A stretch of 64,000 nt of DNA, taken from assembly GCF_003254625.1 (NCBI RefSeq), contig NZ_QJRJ01000082.1, positions 496,001-560,000 of the forward strand, in the 5' to 3' direction. Under the pieces are notes generated by a model. That model saw nothing but the letters and a program-made list of their open reading frames with translations. It was not told the origin of the DNA and did not search any database. The DNA is from Flavobacterium ginsenosidimutans (GTDB taxonomy: Bacteria > Bacteroidota > Bacteroidia > Flavobacteriales > Flavobacteriaceae). Shown here piece after piece: positions 43,621 through 52,012 of this stretch. Position 1 is the stretch's first letter. Every line of letters begins with the position of its first letter. A program made the translations under genes and the position numbers.

Positions 43621-43658
43621 AAACCCGACAAGAGCTTTTATGTCTGTCGGGTTTTTTA
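43621..43658. terminator. Terminator between muramidase and pheT
   Basis: A 10-bp stem (AAACCCGACA at 43621-43630, TGTCGGGTTT at 43645-43654) with a 14-base loop; T run on the plus side (to 43658) and A run on the other. It can stop both the muramidase transcript (plus) and pheT (minus, 20 bases away). Confidence 0.75.
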
Positions 43659-43677
43659 TTTTAAACTAAGGAATAAA

Positions 43678-46098
43678 CTATCTCAAAGTTGCTCCAAGTT
43701 CAGTTTCGAAAGTCTGTTGTAATTTAGACATGATTTTATCGATCTGAGTATCGGTTAGTGTTTTAGTATTGTCTTGAATAGTAAAACTCAATGCGTATGA
43801 TTTTTTCCCTTCTGGTAATTTGTCACCTTGGTAAACATCAAATAAATTGACATCTTTTAAAAGCGCTTTCTCTGTTTGCTTCGCTAAATTGAAAATGCTT
43901 TCGTAAGTTGTTTTTTCGTCGATTAATAAAGCTAAATCTCTACGAACTTCAGGATATTTAGGGATTTCAGTATATTTAATTTTTCCTGTAATGATTTTTA
44001 AAACCAAATCCCAATTAAAATCTGCATAATAAACGTCTTGTTTAATACCGAAATGCTTCAAAATAGGCTTTTTAACAACACCCATTTCAACTAAAATATC
44101 ATTATTGTAAGTAATCGCAGTTCCTTCAGAATAAATATCTGATTGAACTGGAGCGTTACCAATTTTTTCAATTCCTAAACGAGATAAAATCGCTTTTACA
44201 TATCCTTTCAACAAGAAGAAATCTGTTGTTTTTTGAGGATTTGTCCAGCTTTCTTTGTTTCTGTTTCCAGAAATCAATAAAGAAAGATGTTTGTGTTCTT
44301 CGTATCCGTTTAGATATTTATGATATGTTTTTCCGAATTCAAATAATTTTAAATCAGAATTTTTTCTATTAATGTTATAAGAAACAGCTTCTAAACCAGA
44401 AAACAATAAAGACTGACGTAGCGTTGCTAAATCACTGCTCAACGGATTCAACATCGAAACATTATGTTCTTCTTTTAATGAAGCAGATAATTTTGCGTAT
44501 GCTGCAGTTGTCAGCGAGTTTGCCATCATTTCATGGAAACCTTGAGAATTTAGCTGAGAAGCAATTACATTTTGTACTTTATAATCTTCTGTTCTTGGCG
44601 AATTTGCTACAGTAGCATTAAATTTCTTAGAGAAATTAATGTTGTTATAACCGTAAACTCTCAAGATTTCTTCGATTACGTCAATTTCACGTTGAACGTC
44701 AACGCGATATGCAGGAATAGTTAAGCCTAAACCAGTATCAGAAACGCTATTTACTTTAATATCTAAAGAAACCAAGATTTTTTTAATTGTATCTTTTGAA
44801 ATTTCCTGTCCAATAATTTTAGAAACATGGCTAAAATTCAACAAAACAGAGAAATCTTCAACTTTTTTAGGATAAACTTCTACAACATCAGAAGTGATTT
44901 TTCCGCCTGCAACTTCTTGAATTAAAAGCGCTGCACGTTTCAAAGCATATTCTGTAATAGTTGGGTCAATTCCTCTTTCAAATCTAAAAGAAGCATCTGT
45001 GCTTAACTGATGTCTTTTAGCAGTTTTACGAATGCTAACTGGATCAAAATAAGCACTTTCTAAGAAAATAGAAGTTGTTCCATCTGTAACTCCAGATTTT
45101 TTTCCTCCAAAAACTCCAGCAATACAAAGTGGACCTTTTTCATCACAAATCATTAAATCTTCTTTGTGAAGCGTTCTTTCCACGTCGTCAAGAGTCACAA
45201 ACTTAGTTCCTTCTGCAACTGTTTTTACAATCACTTTTCCGTTTATTTTTGCAGCATCAAAAGCGTGTAAAGGCTGTCCTAATTCATGTAAAACATAATT
45301 TGTAACGTCAACAATATTATTTTTTGGAGTTAAGCCAATAGCTTTCAAGCGGTCTTGTAGCCAGCTTGGAGATTCATGAACAGAAATTCCAGAAATGGTT
45401 ACACCGCAATATCTTGGTGCTAAATGAGAATCTTCAACATTTACGTCAATTTTAAGCGTACGCATGTCTACTCTAAAATTGCTTACAGAAGGCGTGATCA
45501 ATTCTACGTTTACACCGCGTTGTAACATTCCTGCTCTTAAATCACGAGCAGTACCATAATGGCTCATTGCATCGGCACGGTTTGGTGTCAATCCGATTTC
45601 GAAAACTTCATCATTGGCAATTTGGAAAACTTCAGAAGCTGGAGTTCCAGGAACTAAATCCTCGGCCAAAACCATAATTCCGTCGTGGCTCGTTCCTAAA
45701 CCTAGTTCATCTTCAGCACAGATCATTCCATGACTTTCTTGTCCACGGATTTTTCCTTTTTTAATGGTAAACTCAGCACCATCTTTATCGTATAAAATAG
45801 TTCCGATTGTTGCAACTGGTACTTTTTGTCCCGCAGCAACATTAGCAGCACCGCATACAATTTGTACAGGAGCTTCTGAGCCAATATCAACTGTAGTAAC
45901 TTTCAATCTATCAGCATCAGGATGTTTTTCGCAAGTCAAGACGTGTCCAACAACAACGCCTACTAAACCTCCTTTAATTGATTCGTATTTTTCGACAACT
46001 TCTACTTCTAAACCTAAATCTGTTAGCAATTCAGAAGTCTGCTCAGATGTCCAATCTGTTTTAATAAATTGTTTTAACCAGTTGTAAGATATTTTCAT
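43678..46098 (-). CDS. pheT: Phenylalanine-tRNA ligase beta subunit
   Basis: An 806-residue protein, full length. It pairs with PheS to charge tRNA-Phe. Domains in order: B1 and tRNA_bind (about 40-150, VVGHVLTCEKHPDADRLKV), B3/B4 editing domain (210-380, PLCIAGVFGGKKSGV), B5 (405-475), the catalytic-like core (475-690) and the FDX-ACB anticodon-binding domain (712-806, TEIPKYPEVRRDLALLIDE). No phylogenetic oddity. pheS is not in this window. A terminator lies just past the stop. Confidence 0.97.
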   Translation of the reverse strand: MKISYNWLKQFIKTDWTSEQTSELLTDLGLEVEVVEKYESIKGGLVGVVVGHVLTCEKHPDADRLKVTTVDIGSEAPVQIVCGAANVAAGQKVPVATIGTILYDKDGAEFTIKKGKIRGQESHGMICAEDELGLGTSHDGIMVLAEDLVPGTPASEVFQIANDEVFEIGLTPNRADAMSHYGTARDLRAGMLQRGVNVELITPSVSNFRVDMRTLKIDVNVEDSHLAPRYCGVTISGISVHESPSWLQDRLKAIGLTPKNNIVDVTNYVLHELGQPLHAFDAAKINGKVIVKTVAEGTKFVTLDDVERTLHKEDLMICDEKGPLCIAGVFGGKKSGVTDGTTSIFLESAYFDPVSIRKTAKRHQLSTDASFRFERGIDPTITEYALKRAALLIQEVAGGKITSDVVEVYPKKVEDFSVLLNFSHVSKIIGQEISKDTIKKILVSLDIKVNSVSDTGLGLTIPAYRVDVQREIDVIEEILRVYGYNNINFSKKFNATVANSPRTEDYKVQNVIASQLNSQGFHEMMANSLTTAAYAKLSASLKEEHNVSMLNPLSSDLATLRQSLLFSGLEAVSYNINRKNSDLKLFEFGKTYHKYLNGYEEHKHLSLLISGNRNKESWTNPQKTTDFFLLKGYVKAILSRLGIEKIGNAPVQSDIYSEGTAITYNNDILVEMGVVKKPILKHFGIKQDVYYADFNWDLVLKIITGKIKYTEIPKYPEVRRDLALLIDEKTTYESIFNLAKQTEKALLKDVNLFDVYQGDKLPEGKKSYALSFTIQDNTKTLTDTQIDKIMSKLQQTFETELGATLR

Positions 46099-46128
46099 TG
46101 TAGTTATTTAATTCTTTGAATAAGGTTA

Positions 46129-46136
46129 CAAATATA
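46129..46136 (-). promoter_or_regulatory. Probable -7 box of pheT
   Basis: TATATTTG on the minus strand, 31 bases before the ATG, matches TAnnTTTG. No TTG lies at the right distance upstream, so this is a partial promoter only. Confidence 0.35.
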
Positions 46137-46371
46137 AGGATTGCGGTTTGGAGTAAGAAAAAATTACGTGGTTTTTTCTTGCTGATTTTTCTTGACGGTA
46201 AAATACTGTGTGCTAAGATTTTGATAATTTATCTATTAAAATTTTATTAAATAAATATTATAAAAGGCTAAAAAAATTGAATGTGTAATTTTTGTGCTAC
46301 AAGATGAATGAAAAGTGCTACTCTCTTTCTTTTTATGAACCTAAATTTGGGTAAATCAAAAAAAGAATATT

Positions 46372-47877
46372 ATGAGTACCACAGCAAAAAGACCTGAATT
46401 TAAGGCAAAATATGATAATTATATTGGCGGAAAATTTACCGCACCAATTACAGGAGAATACTTTGATGTTGTTTCTCCAATTGATGGTAAAGTATTTACA
46501 AAAGCCGCACATTCTGGAAAAGCAGATTTAGAATTGGCGGTAGATACAGCTTATGAAGCTTTTAAAACGTGGGGAAAAACTTCTGTAACCGAAAGAAGTA
46601 TTTTATTAAATAAGATTGCACAAAAAATTGAAGACAATTTAGAATATATTGCAACGGTTGAAACGATTGATAACGGAAAACCAATTCGTGAAACTCTTGC
46701 CGCTGATATTCCATTAGCAATTGACCATTTTAGATATTTTGCAGGTGTAATTCGAGCCGAAGAAAGTTCGATTGCGGAATTGGATTCTCAAACGGTTTCT
46801 ATCGCTTTAAGCGAACCTCTTGGCGTTGTTGCACAGATTATTCCTTGGAATTTCCCGATTTTAATGGCGGTATGGAAAATTGCTCCAGCGCTTGCAGCAG
46901 GAAATACAATCGTTTTAAAACCAGCAGAAAGCACACCAATTTCTATTATGGTTTTAATGGAATTAATTGGAGATATTCTTCCTCCAGGAGTTCTGAATAT
47001 TGTAAACGGTTTTGGTGCAGAATTGGGAAGACCTTTAGTAACTAATAAAAAAGTATCAAAAGCAGCATTTACAGGTTCTACCACTACAGGACGTTTGGTA
47101 ATGCAATACGCAACAGAAAATATTATTCCAGTTACTTTGGAATTAGGAGGTAAATCGCCAAATATTTTCTTCCCGTCTGTAGCTGATCATGACGATGATT
47201 TCTTCGATAAAGCAGTTGAAGGTGCAGTTTTATTCGCTTTAAATCAAGGTGAAATTTGTACTTGTCCTTCCAGATTATTAATTCACGAAGATATTTATGA
47301 CAAGTTTATCAAAAAAGTAATTGAAAGAACTGAAGCAATTATAGCAGGAAATCCGTTGGATAAATCGACTATGATTGGTGCGCAGACTTCGATTGTTCAG
47401 AAAGAGAAAATCATGTCTTATATCAAATTAGGAAAAGAAGAAGGAGCAGAATTATTGACGGGAGGTGATGAAAATAAACTTGGAGGAGATTTAGAAGGCG
47501 GTTATTACATTAAACCGACTTTATTTAAAGGTCACAACAAAATGAGGATTTTCCAAGAAGAGATTTTCGGACCTGTTTTAGCGGTGACTACTTTTAAAAC
47601 TACTGAAGAAGCTATCGAAATCGCAAACGATACCATGTACGGTTTAGGTGCTGGTGTTTGGACAAGAGATGCACATGAAATTTATCAAGTTCCTAGAGCA
47701 ATTCAATCTGGTCGTGTTTGGATTAACCAATACCATTCTTATCCTGCTGGCGCTCCGTTTGGAGGCTACAAACAATCTGGAATTGGACGTGAAAATCACA
47801 AAATGATGTTGAGCCAATACCGTCAGACAAAAAATATGCTGATTTCTTATGACAAAAAGAAATTGGGATTCTTCTAA
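46372..47877 (+). CDS. NAD(P)-dependent aldehyde dehydrogenase
   Basis: A 501-residue enzyme of the AldA/ExaC group. Visible are the NAD-binding VVAQIIPWNFPILMAVWK, the FTGSTTTGRLVM loop, the general base in VTLELGGKSPNIFF and the catalytic Cys296 in NQGEICTCPSRLL. It oxidises an aldehyde (acetaldehyde in ExaC-type enzymes) to the acid. A DUF779 gene follows after 225 bases and an AraC-type regulator lies convergent beyond; this trio recurs in Bacteroidota. The regulation is presumably by that AraC protein. Confidence 0.93.
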   Translation: MSTTAKRPEFKAKYDNYIGGKFTAPITGEYFDVVSPIDGKVFTKAAHSGKADLELAVDTAYEAFKTWGKTSVTERSILLNKIAQKIEDNLEYIATVETIDNGKPIRETLAADIPLAIDHFRYFAGVIRAEESSIAELDSQTVSIALSEPLGVVAQIIPWNFPILMAVWKIAPALAAGNTIVLKPAESTPISIMVLMELIGDILPPGVLNIVNGFGAELGRPLVTNKKVSKAAFTGSTTTGRLVMQYATENIIPVTLELGGKSPNIFFPSVADHDDDFFDKAVEGAVLFALNQGEICTCPSRLLIHEDIYDKFIKKVIERTEAIIAGNPLDKSTMIGAQTSIVQKEKIMSYIKLGKEEGAELLTGGDENKLGGDLEGGYYIKPTLFKGHNKMRIFQEEIFGPVLAVTTFKTTEEAIEIANDTMYGLGAGVWTRDAHEIYQVPRAIQSGRVWINQYHSYPAGAPFGGYKQSGIGRENHKMMLSQYRQTKNMLISYDKKKLGFF

Positions 47878-48101
47878 AAAATAACTATCAAAATCCTGGA
47901 GTATTGTTTGGTGATATGTATGGGGCATTAAATGAAAGTTTAATGGCATTAAGCAAACTCCCTCCAGGCAATTTTGATTTGTAAATATCCAATACAATCG
48001 AATTACTGTTTGATTGAAAGTAAAGTATAATTAGTTGGTTAAGTCAAGGCAGTAAATTTCGTAATAGAGTTTACTGCTTTTCAAGTTTTAATTTTTAAGT
48101 T

Positions 48102-48476
48102 ATGATTAAACGAATTGATGCCACAGAAAAAGCAGTTGAACTGATTAAAGTTCTAAAAGAAAAACACGGTGATTTGATGTTTTATCAAGCAGGAGGATGC
48201 TGTGAAGGCACACAGCCACAATGTTTTGAAAAAGGAGGCTATTATCAGCGAACTGGAGATGTTTGTATTGGTAGCGTTGAAGATGTTGAGTTTTGGGTAG
48301 ACAAAGATTTATTTGAATACTGGAAACATGCGCATTTTACTTTGACCGTAATTGATGCATTTGGAGTAGGAGGTTTTTCGTTAGAAACTCCTTTAAAGAA
48401 AACATTTCAAATCGAATATCGAATTTTTACTCCCGAAGAAGAGCAGAATTTGGAGCCGGTGACTAGGATTGAGTAA
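48102..48476 (+). CDS. DUF779 domain protein
   Basis: A 124-residue cytosolic protein with the family motifs LMFYQAGGCCEGTQPQCFEKG, FWVDKDLFEYWKHAHFTL and FSLETPLKKTFQIEYRIF. DUF779 proteins are typically encoded with aldehyde dehydrogenases; the role is not known. The paired cysteines (GGCCEG and PQCF) could bind metal or take part in redox. Linked to the aldehyde dehydrogenase upstream. Confidence 0.9.
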   Translation: MIKRIDATEKAVELIKVLKEKHGDLMFYQAGGCCEGTQPQCFEKGGYYQRTGDVCIGSVEDVEFWVDKDLFEYWKHAHFTLTVIDAFGVGGFSLETPLKKTFQIEYRIFTPEEEQNLEPVTRIE

Positions 48477-48483
48477 TTTTTTT

Positions 48484-48510
48484 AGTCTCAGTCGCAGTCT
48501 CAGTCGCAGT
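48484..48510. repeat. Short tandem repeat AGTCTCAGTCGC
   Basis: A 12-bp unit is present 2.25 times (48484-48495, 48496-48507, then AGT). It lies in the convergent spacer between DUF779 and the AraC gene. Confidence 0.75.
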
Positions 48511-48558
48511 TTTCAGTTTATTTGCAGTTTTTAAAAACTTAGAATCTTAGCGTCTCAG

Positions 48559-48574
48559 TCCCGAAGCTTCGGGA
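48559..48574. terminator. Perfect 16-bp palindrome TCCCGAAGCTTCGGGA
   Basis: The inverted repeat TCCCGAAG/CTTCGGGA has no loop and no T run, so it is only a weak terminator candidate. It sits 9 bases past the end of the AraC gene, between convergent genes. Such CCCGAAGCTTCGGG units also appear as scattered intergenic elements in Flavobacteriia (recollection, not checked). Confidence 0.4.
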
Positions 48575-48582
48575 TAGCAACT

Positions 48583-49506
48583 TTAAGATACATACAATAA
48601 CTGGTATTGTTTCGGTGTAATTCCTTCGTGTTTTTTAAATAATCTGATGAAATAATTTGCATCTTCAAAACCAGATAAATAACAAACTTCGTTGATTTGA
48701 AGTGTTGGATTTCTCAATAAATTTTTAGCACATTTTATTTTTTCATTCAAAATATATTCGATTGGACTCATTCCGAGTTCGCGCTTAAAGAAGCGGTAGA
48801 AAGATGTTGTACTCATACACGCTTTTTCGCTAAGCGATTTTAAGCTCATATTTTCCTTTAAATTTTGTTTGATGTATTCTGTAACTTCTTTTATTGGATT
48901 ATTGGCGTCTAGAAATTTCCCTTCGTCAATCGATTTTACTGTTTGCGTCTGAATAATTCTTATCAGTAATTCTTTTAAAGTTAAATCGGCAAAAATATCT
49001 TTGGCAACTGAAGTGCTCATGCATTCTTTAATGAGTTTATTAATCGTTGCGGCCATTTCGACATTATTGTAAAAGAAATAATTCTGATAGTTTAACTGCC
49101 AGTACATATTATGTCCTTCTTTCGGATATTGTTCGTTTAAGAAATTTAAAATCTCAGCGATTTTAGCCTGATCTATTGCTAGAGCTAAACATTGTGTCGG
49201 ATTATTTTTGGAAGCTTCAGGAAAATCAATTTTCATTTCAACATTCGAAGGGACAATTACCGTTTCACCTGGAAGATAAACGAATTCTGGGTCATCAAAA
49301 AGATGCATGATTTTTTTGCCACGAAGCATACTGGTCACCACCAAATCATTAAATTTTAACGGAACTTTTTGCGTTGATTCGTAAGTTTCAAAGAGATTTA
49401 ATTCACAATGACTAAGATTGTAAATAGTTCTATTTTCAACAAGCGTCTTTAATGATTTTTCTTGTGATAATTGAAGTGGATTGACTAAAAATCGTTGGCT
49501 ATTCAT
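48583..49506 (-). CDS. AraC-family transcriptional regulator
   Basis: A 307-residue regulator. The N-terminal 180 residues form a cupin-like ligand-binding part (FDDPEFVYLPGETVIVPSNVE, ALAIDQAKIAEILNFLNEQY) and residues 205-305 a double HTH with MSLKSLSEKACMSTTSFYRF, FKRELGMSPIEYILNEKI and INEVCYLSGFEDANYFIRLF. The HTH ends EGITPKQYQLLYV. It lies convergent to the aldehyde dehydrogenase and DUF779 genes, the usual position for their regulator in this lineage (inference). Confidence 0.9.
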   Translation of the reverse strand: MNSQRFLVNPLQLSQEKSLKTLVENRTIYNLSHCELNLFETYESTQKVPLKFNDLVVTSMLRGKKIMHLFDDPEFVYLPGETVIVPSNVEMKIDFPEASKNNPTQCLALAIDQAKIAEILNFLNEQYPKEGHNMYWQLNYQNYFFYNNVEMAATINKLIKECMSTSVAKDIFADLTLKELLIRIIQTQTVKSIDEGKFLDANNPIKEVTEYIKQNLKENMSLKSLSEKACMSTTSFYRFFKRELGMSPIEYILNEKIKCAKNLLRNPTLQINEVCYLSGFEDANYFIRLFKKHEGITPKQYQLLYVS

Positions 49507-49578
49507 TAAATCTAAATTTTTGGTGAAGACTTTAAATTTAAGGAAAATAAGAATATAAACCGCAGATTTAACGTTTAA

Positions 49579-50442
49579 TTATATCAATTCTTCAACGTGT
49601 TTTTTGATGTTTTCTGAGATTTTTTTGGTCGGAAGATCATTTTCGTCATTTCCAAACGGATCTTCAATTTCTTCCGCGATAAGCTCTAAACTTGCCAATA
49701 CATAAAATATAAAAACAACAACTGGAGCAACCAAATACCCTAAACTTACAGAGTATCCAAAAGGAAGTGTCATAGTGTAAAAGAAAATGAATTTCTTGAT
49801 AAAAGCGCTATAAGAGTAGGGAATAGGCGTGTTTTTGATACGTTCGCAAGCACCACAGATATCTGTAAAAGCAACTAATTCGTCATTTAAAGTAATTAAC
49901 TGCTCTCCGGATATTTTTCCAGCATCATATAAATCATTGATTTTATGATACATAATTTTTTTTAACTGATTAGGTTTATGCTTATGGTGATCAATTTCTA
50001 AATCTACATCTTCAAAAAGCTGTTTGCTCGTGTCTTCATCTTTAAGATGCTGATGAAGTATATCTGCATACATTGGAATATATTTTCTAAAAAACTTTCT
50101 GTCGTTTTCATCTTTTAAAATTGCCGAAAGTTTTATCGCTAAATTACGGCTGTTATTTACAAGTCCGCCCCAAAGTTTACGGCCTTCCCACCATCTGTCA
50201 TAAGCTGTATTTGTTCTAAAAACAAGTAAAAGAGAGATCACAAAACCAAGCATTCCGTGCATAATTGGAATGTTATGGATATAATCGTTTTTTGTAACTT
50301 TAAAATAATGAAGTTCAAAATAACATACAATTGCAGAATAGATTCCAATAGCAATCATAATTGTGATCAGTTTTCGAACTGTATCAGATTTATGAAAATG
50401 AAAAATAAAAGTAAACCAATCTTTGGTGTTATATGAAATCAT
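49579..50442 (-). CDS. Bestrophin-family ion channel
   Basis: A 287-residue membrane protein. The signature LLLVFRTNTAYDRWWEGRKL, the following GGLVNNSRNLAIKLSA and the helices at about 22-45, 58-78 and 215-255 fit the bestrophin/UPF0187 family. Bacterial members form pentameric anion or cation channels. A TAATTTTG box at 50467-50460 on the minus strand, 18 bases before the ATG, may be its -7 element. It is transcribed alone. Confidence 0.9.
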   Translation of the reverse strand: MISYNTKDWFTFIFHFHKSDTVRKLITIMIAIGIYSAIVCYFELHYFKVTKNDYIHNIPIMHGMLGFVISLLLVFRTNTAYDRWWEGRKLWGGLVNNSRNLAIKLSAILKDENDRKFFRKYIPMYADILHQHLKDEDTSKQLFEDVDLEIDHHKHKPNQLKKIMYHKINDLYDAGKISGEQLITLNDELVAFTDICGACERIKNTPIPYSYSAFIKKFIFFYTMTLPFGYSVSLGYLVAPVVVFIFYVLASLELIAEEIEDPFGNDENDLPTKKISENIKKHVEELI

Positions 50443-50543
50443 TTATGTTTGTTTTGAGACAAAATTAAATTAAAAAAATAATCTGTTGGAAGTAAATTAT
50501 AAAAATATTTTAAATACATAGAATCATAATTCTGTTAACGTTT

Positions 50544-50610
50544 AAAGGCGTTTCACTTACATAAATACATATAGCTATGTTTTTTAAAGTAAGTGAAACG
50601 CCTTTTTTTT
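50544..50610. terminator. Long hairpin at the end of the efflux operon
   Basis: A perfect 17-bp stem (50544-50560 with 50589-50605), loop of 28 with a small inner hairpin (ACATA/TATGT), and eight T on the plus side to 50610. It lies 53 bases past the tolC-like stop, on the side where the minus-strand operon ends; the T run suits the plus strand better, so it may act both ways. Confidence 0.55.
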
Positions 50611-50662
50611 AAAGCTCGAAGACTATGTCTCTATGTGTTGAAATTATTTACTGGCGAGTAAA

Positions 50663-51973
50663 TTAAAAATTGATATTTCCAGCTAATTCTTTTAAGGCGA
50701 TTTCAGATAATTTTGCTTCATATTGTGCATTGCTGTAACGCACTTTTGCATTCACATAATTAAGCTGAGCAGTTCTAAAATCTAGCGTTGTGATGGTTCC
50801 AATTTTAAATTTATCTAATGTGATTTCTAAGTTCTGTCTCGCAATAGCCTCATTATCTTCTTCTAAATCAATTAATTCAAGATTAGTTAAATACGTTTGA
50901 AAAGCGGTGCTTAACTGTGTATTTAAAATCGTGCTTTGCTGTTCTATTGCAATCTGCGAATTTTCAATCTGTAATTTGGCTACTTTTTCATTGCGATGCT
51001 GATTAAAGCCATCAAATATGTTCATAGAAGCATTAAAACCATAATTCAAACCTCTTGAAGAAGTTTCACTGGTAAAACCTAAACTAGACTGGCTTTCAGA
51101 AAAATTATATCCTGAAGTTAATCTTAAAGTAGGATATCGATCTGCTTTTACCTGTTTAAGCTGTAATTCGGCTATACGTTTATTGATGATTTGCGTTTCT
51201 AAACCTGGATTTTGTTTTTGCGCTAAATCCATCAAATCTGCCAAAACCAGTTTATTGTCTACTTTTACTTCGTCTGTAACCTTGAAATCAATTTTTGGGT
51301 CACGAGCTAAGTATTGGTTCAATAAAATTTTGCCATTAGCATAAGATTCTTTTTGTCGCAACAAAGCAACTTGATCTGAATTTAAATCAACCTGTGCGTT
51401 TAAAACCTCTAATTTTGAAGCCTTTCCGATACTGAATCGATTTTTAGCTAAAGTTAAACGCTGGTTAGAAATTACGATTGTAGTGTCCAAAGCTGCAAGT
51501 TGTTGCTGCTGTAAAACTAAATCATAATAAGCAGAATTTACCTGAGCTATTTTAAGCAAAATAGTTCTTTTAAGTTCTGCATCGCCTAGTTTTTGAAGCT
51601 CTTTTAACTGATCAAGTTTAGCAAACATTTTCATGCCGTCAAATACTGTCCATCCTAAGCTAACACCATAGTTTAAACTGTTGTTTTTTGCGTTATCCAA
51701 CGAAGTCGATGTTCCATCTTGTCTAACTTGTGTAGAGTTTGTAATGCTGTTGCTGTCGGTAATATTTGCCGTTGCTGTCGGCAGCATTCCTGCATTTCCA
51801 ATTGTAACGTTTGTTTCGTTTATTTTGGAGTTATTTTTTGCAATTTTAATTTCAAAATTATTCTCCAAAGCTATCGTCATAGCTTGCTCAATAGTAAGAA
51901 CTTCCTGTGCCTTGGTCTGAAAAATGCAGCAAAGCAGAATTAGTACTGTACAATATATTTTTTTGATATTCAT
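50663..51973 (-). CDS. TolC-family outer-membrane efflux protein
   Basis: A 436-residue protein with a signal peptide (MNIKKIYCTVLILLCCIFQTKAQ). It has two structural repeats of the outer-membrane efflux protein fold (LTIEQAMTIALENNFEIKIAK, then LADLMDLAQKQNPGLETQII), long coiled-coil helices and NSAYYDLVLQQQQLAALDTT. It forms the trimeric exit duct. It is the last gene of adaptor-pump-TolC; 39 bases separate it from the pump. Confidence 0.93.
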   Translation of the reverse strand: MNIKKIYCTVLILLCCIFQTKAQEVLTIEQAMTIALENNFEIKIAKNNSKINETNVTIGNAGMLPTATANITDSNSITNSTQVRQDGTSTSLDNAKNNSLNYGVSLGWTVFDGMKMFAKLDQLKELQKLGDAELKRTILLKIAQVNSAYYDLVLQQQQLAALDTTIVISNQRLTLAKNRFSIGKASKLEVLNAQVDLNSDQVALLRQKESYANGKILLNQYLARDPKIDFKVTDEVKVDNKLVLADLMDLAQKQNPGLETQIINKRIAELQLKQVKADRYPTLRLTSGYNFSESQSSLGFTSETSSRGLNYGFNASMNIFDGFNQHRNEKVAKLQIENSQIAIEQQSTILNTQLSTAFQTYLTNLELIDLEEDNEAIARQNLEITLDKFKIGTITTLDFRTAQLNYVNAKVRYSNAQYEAKLSEIALKELAGNINF

Positions 51974-52012
51974 ATCTTTTTTCTTTAACCAAAAAACATC
52001 ATTTTTTGATTT

